Below, in pieces: positions 26,312 through 34,454 of a stretch of 64,000 nt of DNA (position 1 is the first letter of the stretch; every line of letters begins with the position of its first letter). The notes under the pieces are model-generated. The model made no database searches. It was not told the DNA's origin and saw only the letters and a list, made by a program, of their open reading frames with translations. The stretch spans positions 248,001-312,000 of the forward strand of contig NZ_VULZ01000001.1 in NCBI RefSeq assembly GCF_009696445.1, given 5' to 3'. The DNA comes from Porcincola intestinalis (lineage in GTDB: Bacteria > Bacillota > Clostridia > Lachnospirales > Lachnospiraceae). Both the position numbers and the translations under genes were made by a program.

Positions 26312-27718
26312 TCAGCCGTTGGTGCCCTTCATCTCAAGACGGATCAGATTGTTCATCTCCACCGCATACTCAAGAGGAAGCTCCTTGCCGACGTTATCGG
26401 CAAAACCCGAGACAATCAGTGCCCTGGCATCATCCTCCGGAAGGCCGCGGCTCATCAGGTAGAAGACCGCCTCATCGGAAATGCGTCCGATCTTTGCTTC
26501 ATGCCCGACATCTGCCTGCTGCGTCTTCACATCCATCGCCGGGATCGTGTCCGATCTCGACTCGGAATCCAGCATCAGAGACTGGCAGGAGGTCGAGGAC
26601 TTGCTGTTCTTCGCCTGCGGGTTGATGACAACTGCACTGCGGAACGTTGAGATGCCGCCGCTTTTGCTGATGGAGCGGGTATTCACGACAGAGGTTGTAT
26701 CCGGCGCATTGTGAACCACCTTGCAGCCGGTGTCAAGATTCTGCCCCTTCCCGGCGAAGGTCACCCCTGTGAATTCGGAGCTTGCCCCTCTGCCCGCCAG
26801 AACGCTCATCGGATAGAGATAGGAGACATGGGAACCGAAGGAACCGGACACCCACTCAATCTTGCCGCCCTCCTCCACCTTTGCACGCTTTGTGTTCAGG
26901 TTGTACATATTCTTCGACCAGTTCTCGATGGTCGAATAACGAAGTGTCGAATTCTTTCCGACAAACAACTCCACACAGCCTGCATGCAGATTGGCCACGT
27001 TATACTTCGGTGCTGAGCACCCTTCAATGAAATGAAGGTACGCATTGTCCTCTACGATGATCAATGTGTGCTCAAACTGCCCGGCCCCCTTGGCGTTGAG
27101 CCGGAAATAAGACTGGAGCGGAATCTCCAGATGCACGCCCTCCGGGACATACACAAAAGAGCCGCCCGACCAGACTGCACCGTGCAGGGCTGCAAACTTA
27201 TGATCTGTCGGCGGAACCAGCTTCATGAAATGATCCCGGATCATGTCCGCATACGGGCCATGCAGCGCGCTTTCGATGTCCGAGTAGACAACGCCCAGCT
27301 TCTCGGCGAAGTCCTGAACATTGTGGTAAACCAGCTCAGAGTCGTACTGAGCGCCAACGCCCGCAAGAGACTTCCGTTCCGCCTGCGGAATGCCAAGGCG
27401 CTCGAAGGTATCCTTGATCTCCTCCGGCACGCTGTCCCAGTCGTTCGCCATCTTTGTGTTCGGGCGGACATAGGTCGCGATGTTCTTCATATTCAGTCCT
27501 TCAATGGAAGGACCCCAGTCCGGCATCTGGGTGTGATTGTAGATTTCCAGAGACTTCATGCGGAAATCATGCATCCACTGAGGGTCATTTTTCTCTTTGG
27601 ATATCTGCTCGACAATCTCCGGGGACAGGCCTTCCTCGATGCGGTATGCGTCCTTCTCTTCATACCGGAAGTCATACATGCTCCGGTCAATGTCGGCAAC
27701 ATATGTTTTCTCTGCCAT
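26312..27718 (-). CDS. sufB: SufB, Fe-S scaffold subunit
   Basis: A protein of 468 residues with the standard SufB start (MAEKTYVADIDRSMYDFRYE) and core (VYVPEGVHLEIPLQSYFRLN; CSAPKYNVANLHAGCVELFV; GRISDEAVFYLMSRGLPEDD). It assembles nascent Fe-S clusters with SufC and SufD. ATG 27718 overlaps the sufC end region (sufC stops at 27720), and AGGAAAAG provides the ribosome-binding site. The frame continues upstream to 27748 inside sufC and is rejected there. Confidence 0.96.
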   Translation of the reverse strand: MAEKTYVADIDRSMYDFRYEEKDAYRIEEGLSPEIVEQISKEKNDPQWMHDFRMKSLEIYNHTQMPDWGPSIEGLNMKNIATYVRPNTKMANDWDSVPEEIKDTFERLGIPQAERKSLAGVGAQYDSELVYHNVQDFAEKLGVVYSDIESALHGPYADMIRDHFMKLVPPTDHKFAALHGAVWSGGSFVYVPEGVHLEIPLQSYFRLNAKGAGQFEHTLIIVEDNAYLHFIEGCSAPKYNVANLHAGCVELFVGKNSTLRYSTIENWSKNMYNLNTKRAKVEEGGKIEWVSGSFGSHVSYLYPMSVLAGRGASSEFTGVTFAGKGQNLDTGCKVVHNAPDTTSVVNTRSISKSGGISTFRSAVVINPQAKNSKSSTSCQSLMLDSESRSDTIPAMDVKTQQADVGHEAKIGRISDEAVFYLMSRGLPEDDARALIVSGFADNVGKELPLEYAVEMNNLIRLEMKGTNG

Positions 27719-27719
27719 C

Positions 27720-28463
27720 TCACTTTTCCTCAAACCGCTCAAATCCACGCTCGTTAATCTCGTCCACCAGCTCTGCGCCGCCGTCCTCGACGATGTGTCC
27801 GTTCACCAGGACATGCGTTGCGTCGACATGGAGGGCCTCCAGGATTCTGGTTGAATGGGTGATGATCAGCAGCGCGCCATCCTTGTCCTTCTGGTACTCC
27901 TTGACGCCATTCGATACGGTGCGCACAGCATCGACATCCAGGCCGGAGTCTGTTTCATCCAGAATTGCCAGCGACGGCTTGAGCATCAGCATCTGGAGAA
28001 TCTCCGCCTTCTTCTTCTCCCCGCCGGAGAAGCCGACATTCAGGTCACGGTCTGCGTAGGACGGGTCCATATCCAGGACCTTCAGTTTCTGGTCGATCTC
28101 TTTTTTGAAATCCCACAGCCGGATCCGCTTGCCCGTGCGCTGCTCCAGCGCCGTGCGGATGAAGTTTGAAAGCGACACGCCCGGAACCTCGATGGGGTTC
28201 TGGAACGACATGAACAGTCCTTCCTTCGCCCGGTCGCAGACGGACTCCTCCAGAATATTTTTTCCATTGAAAATGACGGTCCCGGAAGTGATCTTGTACT
28301 GAGGATTGCCCATCAGTGCATTCCCGAGAGTGGACTTGCCTGCGCCATTGGGGCCCATCAGGACATGGGTCTCGCCGCGGCCGACTTTCAGGTTCAGATC
28401 GTGAAGAATCTCGTTGTCATCGACGCTGACACTGAGGTTCTGAATGTTCAGTAATGGTTCCAT
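27720..28463 (-). CDS. sufC: SufC, Fe-S assembly ATPase
   Basis: An ABC-type ATPase of 247 residues: Walker A MGPNGAGKSTLGN (near 35-47), signature VGFSGGEKKKAEILQM and Walker B LAILDETDSGLD, the SufC-specific form. It is soluble and drives the SufBCD scaffold. It is the first gene of the operon, with the promoter at 28537-28565 and a 66-base leader carrying an inverted repeat. Confidence 0.96.
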   Translation of the reverse strand: MEPLLNIQNLSVSVDDNEILHDLNLKVGRGETHVLMGPNGAGKSTLGNALMGNPQYKITSGTVIFNGKNILEESVCDRAKEGLFMSFQNPIEVPGVSLSNFIRTALEQRTGKRIRLWDFKKEIDQKLKVLDMDPSYADRDLNVGFSGGEKKKAEILQMLMLKPSLAILDETDSGLDVDAVRTVSNGVKEYQKDKDGALLIITHSTRILEALHVDATHVLVNGHIVEDGGAELVDEINERGFERFEEK

Positions 28464-28506
28464 GGCTTATTCCTTCCTTTATGCTCTTTGGGGCTAGATC
28501 ATATCC

Positions 28507-28519
28507 CAGTAAATTACTG
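28507..28519. promoter_or_regulatory. Inverted repeat downstream of the suf promoter
   Basis: CAGTAA-A-TTACTG is a perfect 6-1-6 inverted repeat at about +11 to +23 from the expected start, a position suited to a repressor. Rrf2-family (IscR/SufR-like) proteins are candidates by analogy only. A second short repeat GGGA-TG-TCCC lies in the promoter spacer (28547-28556). Confidence 0.5.
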
Positions 28520-28536
28520 TGATTTCAAACAACGTG

Positions 28537-28565
28537 ATTATAATATGGGATGTCCCGAAATGCAA
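28537..28565 (-). promoter_or_regulatory. Promoter of sufCBDSU
   Basis: Minus-strand TTGCAT (28565-28560), 17-base spacer and a perfect TATAAT (28542-28537). Confidence 0.8.
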
Positions 28566-28684
28566 CACCCCTCGACTCTCGTGTGTGTTTTTTTCCGTAC
28601 ACAGCCGCTTCAGACTCGTCCCGCATGCTGTATAGAGGCCGGCATGCATTGATTTCTCCCGCTGCAACGTTCCGGCAGGTATGT

Positions 28685-29305
28685 TCAGCGCGCCGCATAA
28701 AGCATCACCTGTGTCAGAACAAGACCGCTCAGGGCACCGCCGATGTGGGCCTGCCAGGCAATCCCCGGTGCGAAGTTGATCGCAAGGTTGATCAGGATCG
28801 TCACCAGAATGCTTCTGACATTTCCGCCGTATGTCCAGACCAGGAGCGCGTATGAAAACATCAGACCATAAAGCCCTCCGGAGAGGCCGACGGAATACCG
28901 GGTCTTTGAAATCGCCAGCTCCAGCAGGCTTCCGCCGATGACAGAACCGCCCAGAATAACGGCAAACCAGAGATGACCGTACGCCTCCTCCAGTGCCGAG
29001 AGCGCATAGAGCGAATAAAGGTTCACCGCGATATGCCAGCCCTCGATGTGCGTAAATCCCACAGTAAACAGCCGCCAGAACTGGCCGCTTCTGATCCGGT
29101 CTCTGTCATAGCACCCGCAGGAAACAGCTCTCTCCAGCAGACCGTTTCTGTTTCCTCCGCCTCTCTTCCCGAACCGGATGATCAGAAAGACAACGATGCA
29201 GATTACGCCCGTCAGAACACTGACGGGCCGCTGATACAGAACCGGATTCAGGAGCGGCTGCTGTGCGGACGCTGCACCGCTGTAGACTGTCAGAATTCCC
29301 GTCAT
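28685..29305 (-). CDS. Rhomboid-family intramembrane serine protease
   Basis: A membrane protein of 206 residues. The catalytic serine lies in VGLSGGLYGLMF (GxSG), the histidine in WQAHIGGALSGLVL and the oxyanion-side segment in GWHIAVNLYSLYALSALEEA (HxxxN). These are the rhomboid core features. AAAGGAAGATGT precedes ATG 29305; the frame to 29359 lacks support. It cleaves membrane proteins within or near the bilayer; the substrate is unknown. It stands between the suf promoter and the CYTH gene. Confidence 0.9.
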   Translation of the reverse strand: MTGILTVYSGAASAQQPLLNPVLYQRPVSVLTGVICIVVFLIIRFGKRGGGNRNGLLERAVSCGCYDRDRIRSGQFWRLFTVGFTHIEGWHIAVNLYSLYALSALEEAYGHLWFAVILGGSVIGGSLLELAISKTRYSVGLSGGLYGLMFSYALLVWTYGGNVRSILVTILINLAINFAPGIAWQAHIGGALSGLVLTQVMLYAAR

Positions 29306-29393
29306 ACATCTTCCTTTCAAAAAGTGGCTGCGGCAGAGGAATCGCTTCCACCGGGGCACAAAGGTTCAATGGGGCAATACAGTTCAAGGGCGT

Positions 29394-29942
29394 TCAGCGG
29401 ACAGAAAGACTGACGTTTGTGCCGGCTGCCTCTCTGGTCTCTTCCCAGTAGGCGCCCATTGAGCCCCCCGGCTGTCCCGTCACCTCATCAGACAAATAGT
29501 CTCCGAGACCAGCCGCTTCCGGCTTCCAGCTCTTTGCCTGTTCCACGCTGTCAAACTCAACCTCCGCATACCAGAATTCGGTCGGGAGCCCCTGGTCTAC
29601 CTGGTTGACCTCCAGGGACAGCCCACCCGAAAGCCTGTACATCCTCCGGGTTTTCTCAATGAGCGGTTTCCCGATCATTGCTTCGATCTCGCCAAACTTT
29701 TCCTTTGGAATCTCCATCTCGATCTCTGTTCGGGCCAGCCCATCGTCCGTCGAGGCTGATTTCAGACAAAGGATATAAGCCGTCCTGCCCTGCTCTCCCG
29801 GTTTTACCGGAAGGTCTGTTTCCTCACGGATCCGGACCGTCGGGCGGACTGTGACATACCCCTGGCGCATCCGCTGCTGTCTGATCAGCTCAAGCCCTGC
29901 AGGCGGCCAGCTTTGCACCATCCATTTTCTTTCGATTTCCAT
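29394..29942 (-). CDS. CYTH-domain protein (triphosphate tunnel metalloenzyme)
   Basis: A protein of 182 residues starting with the CYTH signature MEIERKWMV. Further tunnel-type charged strands are VRPTVRIREE, YILCLKSAS and ARTEIEMEIP. Members hydrolyse inorganic triphosphate or make cyclic nucleotides; bacterial stand-alone forms are often triphosphatases. GGAGGATAAT precedes ATG 29942. The neighbouring rhomboid and MntP-like genes read the same way with short gaps. Confidence 0.87.
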   Translation of the reverse strand: MEIERKWMVQSWPPAGLELIRQQRMRQGYVTVRPTVRIREETDLPVKPGEQGRTAYILCLKSASTDDGLARTEIEMEIPKEKFGEIEAMIGKPLIEKTRRMYRLSGGLSLEVNQVDQGLPTEFWYAEVEFDSVEQAKSWKPEAAGLGDYLSDEVTGQPGGSMGAYWEETREAAGTNVSLSVR

Positions 29943-29988
29943 ATTATCCTCCTCTGCTGATACCGGCATCTTCGTTATCCTGCTCCGG

Positions 29989-30564
29989 TCATCGGATGCC
30001 GCTGATAAACACTTCCAGCCCGATTGCGATCAGAATCACACCACCCAGGACAGACGCCCCGGACGACAGCTTCATACCGACCCTCTTTCCGATCGCAAGC
30101 CCCGCGATACAGATGCCTTCCGTCACAGCCGCGATGATCAGCGCACACAGACAGGCTTCGAGTGCATGAAAGTCCGATATGGTAAAACCGATGGACAGCG
30201 CATCAATAGAGGTCGCGACTCCCTGCATCAGCAAATCACAGTGCGTCACACAGACTCCTTCCTCCGGCGTCTTGTTCCGAATGCCCTCGATCAGCATCTT
30301 TCCTCCGATCCAGCCTAATAGCCCCAGCGCAATCCAGGGAATAAATGGCTGAAAGGCGCGGAAGAAGGTGAGCAGCTGATGAACGCAAAACCAGCCGGCC
30401 ATCGGCATCGCAAACTGAAAAAAGGCGTAGACGCCTGCAATCTTCACCATGCGTCCCGCCTTCATATTCGGCTCCCTGAGTCCGTTCGCGCAGGACACCG
30501 AAAAGGCATCCATGGCCAGTCCCGCTCCCAGCAGTATGCTGTTCAGAAAAAAGGATCGTCCCAT
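29989..30564 (-). CDS. MntP-like putative manganese efflux protein
   Basis: A protein of 191 residues with six predicted membrane segments in two homologous halves, each with the MntP acidic motif (GLAMDAFSVSCANG near 15 and ATSIDALSIGFTIS near 120). The family exports Mn2+. CAGGAGGGAAAACAG precedes ATG 30564; the frame from 30588 is less likely. No yybP-ykoY riboswitch is visible in the short upstream gap. Confidence 0.82.
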   Translation of the reverse strand: MGRSFFLNSILLGAGLAMDAFSVSCANGLREPNMKAGRMVKIAGVYAFFQFAMPMAGWFCVHQLLTFFRAFQPFIPWIALGLLGWIGGKMLIEGIRNKTPEEGVCVTHCDLLMQGVATSIDALSIGFTISDFHALEACLCALIIAAVTEGICIAGLAIGKRVGMKLSSGASVLGGVILIAIGLEVFISGIR

Positions 30565-30675
30565 CTGTTTTCCCTCCTGTCTCCGCATCTGTCCGCCGGT
30601 GCTGCCCGCTGCCGGGGCATTCCGCCGCCTTCATCTTGCGCTCCGCACTCGATGATGAGCGGTCGCCTTTACAAG

Positions 30676-30707
30676 AAAACATCCGGGCTTGGCAGTCCGG
30701 ATGTTTT
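30676..30707 (-). terminator. Terminator of the tRNA operon
   Basis: AAAACATCCGG (30676-30686) pairs with CCGGATGTTTT (30697-30707). On the minus strand the stem runs into TTTTC. It follows the tRNA-Leu gene. Confidence 0.8.
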
Positions 30708-30709
30708 TA

Positions 30710-30789
<80 letters not shown>

Positions 30790-30854
30790 GTACAAGCGGG
30801 CTCTGATCTCCCGCTTTTACAACAAAAGCCGCCACAGCTTTGTGACGGCTCACA

Positions 30855-30927
30855 TGAGGCATGGGGGATTCGAACCCCCGACAACTTGATTAAAAGTCAA
30901 GTGCTCTACCACCTGAGCTAATACCCC
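30855..30927 (-). tRNA. tRNA-Lys (anticodon TTT)
   Basis: Acceptor GGGGTAT with ATGCCTC (two G-T pairs), anticodon arm CTTGA-CTTTTAA-TCAAG, T arm GGGGGTTCGAATCCCCC, discriminator A. No encoded CCA. Confidence 0.95.
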
Positions 30928-30954
30928 GTATATAAAAAATGGCTCTCGGCCAAG

Positions 30955-31026
30955 CTGGGCTAACCGGATTCGGACCGGTGAATGCAGGAGTCAAAGTCCT
31001 GTGCCTTACCGCTTGGCGATAGCCCA
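30955..31026 (-). tRNA. tRNA-Gln (anticodon TTG)
   Basis: Acceptor TGGGCTA with TAGCCCA, anticodon arm CAGGA-CTTTGAC-TCCTG, T arm ACCGGTCCGAATCCGGT, discriminator G. Confidence 0.95.
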
Positions 31027-31035
31027 CTAGGTAAG

Positions 31036-31110
31036 GGTGGGTACAGGGATTCGAACCCTGGGCCTCCAGAGCCACAATCTGGCGCGCTAACCAACTGCGC
31101 TATACCCACC
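31036..31110 (-). tRNA. tRNA-His (anticodon GTG)
   Basis: Acceptor GTGGGTA with TACCCAC plus the extra G(-1) opposite discriminator C, as expected for tRNA-His. Anticodon arm CCAGA-TTGTGGC-TCTGG. Confidence 0.95.
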
Positions 31111-31135
31111 ATATACTGGAGCATCTCACTCCGCA

Positions 31136-31209
<74 letters not shown>

Positions 31210-31213
31210 AAAA

Positions 31214-31284
31214 AGCGGGTGATGGGAATCGAACCCACGTATCCAGCTTGGAAGGCTGGTGTTCTACCATTGAACTACACCCGC
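31214..31284 (-). tRNA. tRNA-Gly (anticodon TCC)
   Basis: Acceptor GCGGGTG with CACCCGC, anticodon arm CCAGC-CTTCCAA-GCTGG, T arm GTGGGTTCGATTCCCAT, discriminator T. Confidence 0.95.
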
Positions 31285-31320
31285 ATCAAACATGAAAATG
31301 AGTTTTCAGTGCCTGTTAAA

Positions 31321-31395
31321 TCGGGGTGACAAGATTCGAACTTGCGACTTCCTGCTCCCAAAGCAGGCGCTCTAGCCAAACTGAGCCACACCCCG
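31321..31395 (-). tRNA. tRNA-Pro (anticodon TGG)
   Basis: Acceptor CGGGGTG with CACCCCG, anticodon arm CCTGC-TTTGGGA-GCAGG, discriminator A. It is the first gene of the seven-tRNA operon. Confidence 0.95.
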
Positions 31396-31456
31396 AAAGC
31401 TTGGGAATACCGGAACCTCGCTCATCCGCTGCCTCATTCCCTCAGGCACGTTCGTA

Positions 31457-31485
31457 ATTATATTATTGCGTGATGCCTTTGTCAA
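31457..31485 (-). promoter_or_regulatory. Consensus promoter of the tRNA operon
   Basis: Minus strand: perfect TTGACA (31485-31480), 17-base spacer, perfect TATAAT (31462-31457). The start would be about 55 bases before tRNA-Pro. Confidence 0.93.
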
Positions 31486-31506
31486 CCCCGAAATCATAAT
31501 TTTCGA

Positions 31507-31995
31507 TTAAAGATACCTCAGCTCTGCCACCGGACGCCGGTCTGCCTCCAGTTCCAACACCAGGTAGCTCGGGCGCCCGTTCTCCTGTCTGGGGCTGGAT
31601 ATGCTTCCCGGATTCAAGATCAGAACCGCCGGATCCGTCTCTTCAAGCAGCGGCTTGTGTGTGTGGCCAAACAAGGCAATGTCGCACTGGTTCCGAATGG
31701 CCTCATCATGAAGCTCCTCCGTGCCGAACCGGACATAAAAATCATGCCCGTGCGTCAGAAGGAGCCTGTGCCCTCCAAGCTCTACAATCTGCTCTCTCGG
31801 GAAATATCCGTCCATGTCACAGTTTCCCTCCACCATATAGGCCGGACACCGCACACCGCTCCCGCGCAGAAACTGTGCCATCGTCTCCTGTGCATCCCCA
31901 AGGTGGATCAGGGCGTCCATTGTTTTCTCTCTCCGGACAGCCTCCGCTGCGTTGTAGTCCCATCCGTGACTGTCGCTCATCACAAGAATTTTCAT
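31507..31995 (-). CDS. YfcE/MJ0936-type metallophosphoesterase
   Basis: A protein of 162 residues with the calcineurin-like metal motifs in order: MSDSHG (7-12), HLGDA, EGNCD, LTHGH and FGHTHKP. This is the small YfcE family of phosphodiesterases. AAAGGCC precedes the ATG. It lies 71 bases after rdgB, as is common in Clostridia, so the two are probably co-transcribed. The natural substrate is unknown. Confidence 0.92.
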   Translation of the reverse strand: MKILVMSDSHGWDYNAAEAVRREKTMDALIHLGDAQETMAQFLRGSGVRCPAYMVEGNCDMDGYFPREQIVELGGHRLLLTHGHDFYVRFGTEELHDEAIRNQCDIALFGHTHKPLLEETDPAVLILNPGSISSPRQENGRPSYLVLELEADRRPVAELRYL

Positions 31996-32066
31996 CAGTC
32001 AGGCCTTTCTCAAAGAAACCATGCGTAATCATATATGAGTGGCAAAAGGTACTTTCTGCCCTTATA

Positions 32067-32798
32067 TCATAGAATAGCGACCAGATAGTCATGCATGGCC
32101 GTGAAGGCTTTACCGCGGTGGCTGATTGCGTTTTTCTCCTCCGGCAGAAGCTCTGCGGACGTTTTCCCCAGCTGCGGCAGGTAAAAGATCGGGTCATAGC
32201 CAAAACCGTGTGATCCAGCCGGGGCATACGCAATCCGGCCTTCCATCCGGCCTACGATGGTTTTCACCGTTCCATCCGGCCACGCACAGGTGCAGGCGCA
32301 GACAAACCTTGCCGATCTGAGCCGGCCCGGCTTTCCATTCTCATCCGCTCCCGGACGATCATTCAGCGTTTCAGGAGTCTGCTTCTCTCCTGCTGTCCAA
32401 CTTTCCAGAAACTCTGCTCCCTCCATCGCCGCAAGAGCTCCGCCGGCTGCCTCATACCCGCGGCAGAAGTCATTGACCCGGCTGATCAGCGTTCTGTTTT
32501 TCAGATCATAGGAGGTATCCTCTCCCATATATCTGGCAGACCAGATGCCCGGCTCCCCTCTGAGACAGTCAATCACCAGTCCGGAATCATCCGCAATCGC
32601 CATCTCTCCCGAGGCCTTTGCGACAGTGAGTGCCTTGATCGCAGAATTCTCCGCAAATGATCTTCCGTTCTCCACTATCTCTACCCGGATACCGGCTTCC
32701 TTCATGGAAACGATCTCGACATCCACATCAGAGAGAATCTCCCTGATCTCAATCATCTTGTTTCTGTTGCCTGTCGCAACAATCATTTTCCCTGCCAT
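32067..32798 (-). CDS. rdgB: RdgB/HAM1 non-canonical purine NTP pyrophosphatase
   Basis: A protein of 243 residues that removes ITP, dITP and XTP from the nucleotide pool. Family motifs: IVATGNRNKMIEIREIL (start), AIADDSGLVIDCLRGEPGIWSARYMG, and SHGFGYDPIFYLPQLGKTSAELLPEEKNAISHRGKA split over the end. ATG 32798 is chosen because AGGAGAAAACG precedes it; the frame to 32888 has no family similarity. An extra stretch of about 35-40 residues (about 136-175, Gly/Glu/Pro-rich) lies before the RSARFVCACTCAWPDG strand where relatives have a short loop. Confidence 0.93.
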   Translation of the reverse strand: MAGKMIVATGNRNKMIEIREILSDVDVEIVSMKEAGIRVEIVENGRSFAENSAIKALTVAKASGEMAIADDSGLVIDCLRGEPGIWSARYMGEDTSYDLKNRTLISRVNDFCRGYEAAGGALAAMEGAEFLESWTAGEKQTPETLNDRPGADENGKPGRLRSARFVCACTCAWPDGTVKTIVGRMEGRIAYAPAGSHGFGYDPIFYLPQLGKTSAELLPEEKNAISHRGKAFTAMHDYLVAIL

Positions 32799-32899
32799 CG
32801 TTTTCTCCTGTGTCATGCTGCAGCTGCCTCCGCCCTGCACACTGCCTTCTGTATCCTGGCCGTTCCCGCCATTTCCTCCGTACATCATGTTTCCGCCGT

Positions 32900-32965
32900 C
32901 TGAAGCTTTCGGGCGCTTTTCCCGAAGCTTTCAGGCGCTTCATCTGAAACCTTCGGGCGCTGACT
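32900..32965. repeat. Three tandem 22-base repeats
   Basis: Units at 32900-32921, 32922-32943 and 32944-32965 share the frame CTGAAGCTTTCGGGCGCT with a few substitutions. They lie between the protease stop codon and rdgB. There is no gene in 32799-32972. Confidence 0.75.
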
Positions 32966-32972
32966 GTCCCGA

Positions 32973-34454
32973 TCAGCTCTGTCCTGCATCTGAAGTATAC
33001 AGCTTCAGACAGACATTCGTCCTGTACGCCGTCTGCGTCCGCTCCCAGCTAGTCCCATCCTCGCTGATGTAGGACTCCCGTCCATCCAGCGATACAGTGT
33101 CCGTATACCTGTCTTTCCGGGTCTCAACAGCAACCGGTCTTCCGGTCCCCGGCGTGTCCACAAAAACGATAACCGCGAACCTCTCCCCGGCCGGCAGACT
33201 CAGCGGCTGACTCAGCCGAAGTGTGTAAAACCCCGGGCTCTCGATCCAGCCGCATCCAAGCGGGATGCCGCTCTTTCCGGAAGCTGCCTCTGAAAGACTG
33301 TCTGTTCCGCTGAAGTTCTCAACAAGGACCATTCTCCAGGCTGTGGCCGGTCCGACCGCGTAAAGGCCGGCCGCCTCAAGAACCTGCGGGCTTTCCGTCT
33401 CGAAAACACCGGCAAACCAGGCGCTGTCATTCCCATATCCCTGCCTCGCCTGCCACCCCAGGCTGTCTGTCTCAAGCACACGGGCTGCATCCCCTGCCGC
33501 CCTGACATCCGTATAGGCGATGCCGCCCTTCCGGAACACGTTGGCATCCTCATAGGAGACATAGAAGATCCCGTTTCTGCCGAACCCAGCCCCCCAGCTG
33601 TTCTGACAGATCCAGGCACCGTCATGCGCAGGCTGCTTCCGGAAATTATTTTTCGAATACGTGTCATCCCAGCCAAGAACCAGAACATCGTGATTCAGAG
33701 GCTCGGTCACCGGGTCATAGTAGCTGCAGGTTTCCTCATTATAATAGAAAGAGCGGCTCCGGTCTGTCCGCGTTCTATCCATCGACAGAGACGTCTGAAC
33801 CGCGCCGAACCGGTAAATCATATGGCGGATCCGGTCGGCAGACATTCCCTCCAGCAGCCTCATTTCTCCCACGTGAACCGCCGCCTTCAGCCCCTGCGGA
33901 GAGCGGCCGTCCCCGTAGGGATCCTCCTCTTCTGTGACAGGCCCCTTGAAATCCGCCATGTAGGACATGATCATGCTGTAGTCGCCGCCCTCATCCTGTT
34001 CGATGTCGAATCCATTCTGAAGAGAAATATGGTCCGCTGACAAAACTAGGTGCGTCTGCGGCAGGAGTGCCGACTCGACTGCCTCCGCTGCCGTCAGCGC
34101 CCAGCAGGTTCCCAGGCTCCCCTGGTCCCTGACAGTCGGCTTTTTTCCGTAGTCCGCCCAGCTGAATGTCTTTGGAAGCGGTGAATCGGCTTTGGCTTGT
34201 GAAAAGTCTGCCGCAAAGGCGGCTGTGCTTCCCTTTCCGAAGTCCGCTCCCGGTCTTCCATAGAGCAGCGTATCCGGCTTCAGGAAATCCAGATTCTCTG
34301 AAAGACCGCCGGTCTGTTCCTCCGCCCCAAGGGATGAACTGCAAACATGATCAGCGATTGTTTGCTGCTCTGCAGATACAAAGGAGACAGCAAGGACCGC
34401 AGCCAGAAAAACCGTCGGTATCCCCCCCACTGCTGCCTGCCCGGGCCTCCTCAC
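32973..34454 (-). CDS. Secreted papain-like (C1) cysteine protease with C-terminal beta domain
   Basis: A protein of 493 residues. An N-terminal hydrophobic segment (IPTVFLAAVLAVSFVSA, about 12-28) is a signal peptide. The C1 domain spans about 90-330: nucleophile in VRDQGSLGTCWALTA, histidine in LNHDVLVLGWDD, asparagine in ICQNSWGAGFG. About 150 C-terminal residues form a beta-rich domain as seen in bacterial C1 proteases with a lectin-like module. The start is a GTG (34454) with AGAGGAAG upstream and overlaps the stop of the methyltransferase gene by 4 bases. It probably digests extracellular protein or acts at the wall; no LPXTG anchor is present. Confidence 0.88.
   Translation of the reverse strand: MRRPGQAAVGGIPTVFLAAVLAVSFVSAEQQTIADHVCSSSLGAEEQTGGLSENLDFLKPDTLLYGRPGADFGKGSTAAFAADFSQAKADSPLPKTFSWADYGKKPTVRDQGSLGTCWALTAAEAVESALLPQTHLVLSADHISLQNGFDIEQDEGGDYSMIMSYMADFKGPVTEEEDPYGDGRSPQGLKAAVHVGEMRLLEGMSADRIRHMIYRFGAVQTSLSMDRTRTDRSRSFYYNEETCSYYDPVTEPLNHDVLVLGWDDTYSKNNFRKQPAHDGAWICQNSWGAGFGRNGIFYVSYEDANVFRKGGIAYTDVRAAGDAARVLETDSLGWQARQGYGNDSAWFAGVFETESPQVLEAAGLYAVGPATAWRMVLVENFSGTDSLSEAASGKSGIPLGCGWIESPGFYTLRLSQPLSLPAGERFAVIVFVDTPGTGRPVAVETRKDRYTDTVSLDGRESYISEDGTSWERTQTAYRTNVCLKLYTSDAGQS

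Noticed and set aside
30589-30675. Manganese (yybP-ykoY) riboswitch before the MntP-like gene
   Set aside because: The short gap contains none of the conserved loop sequence.
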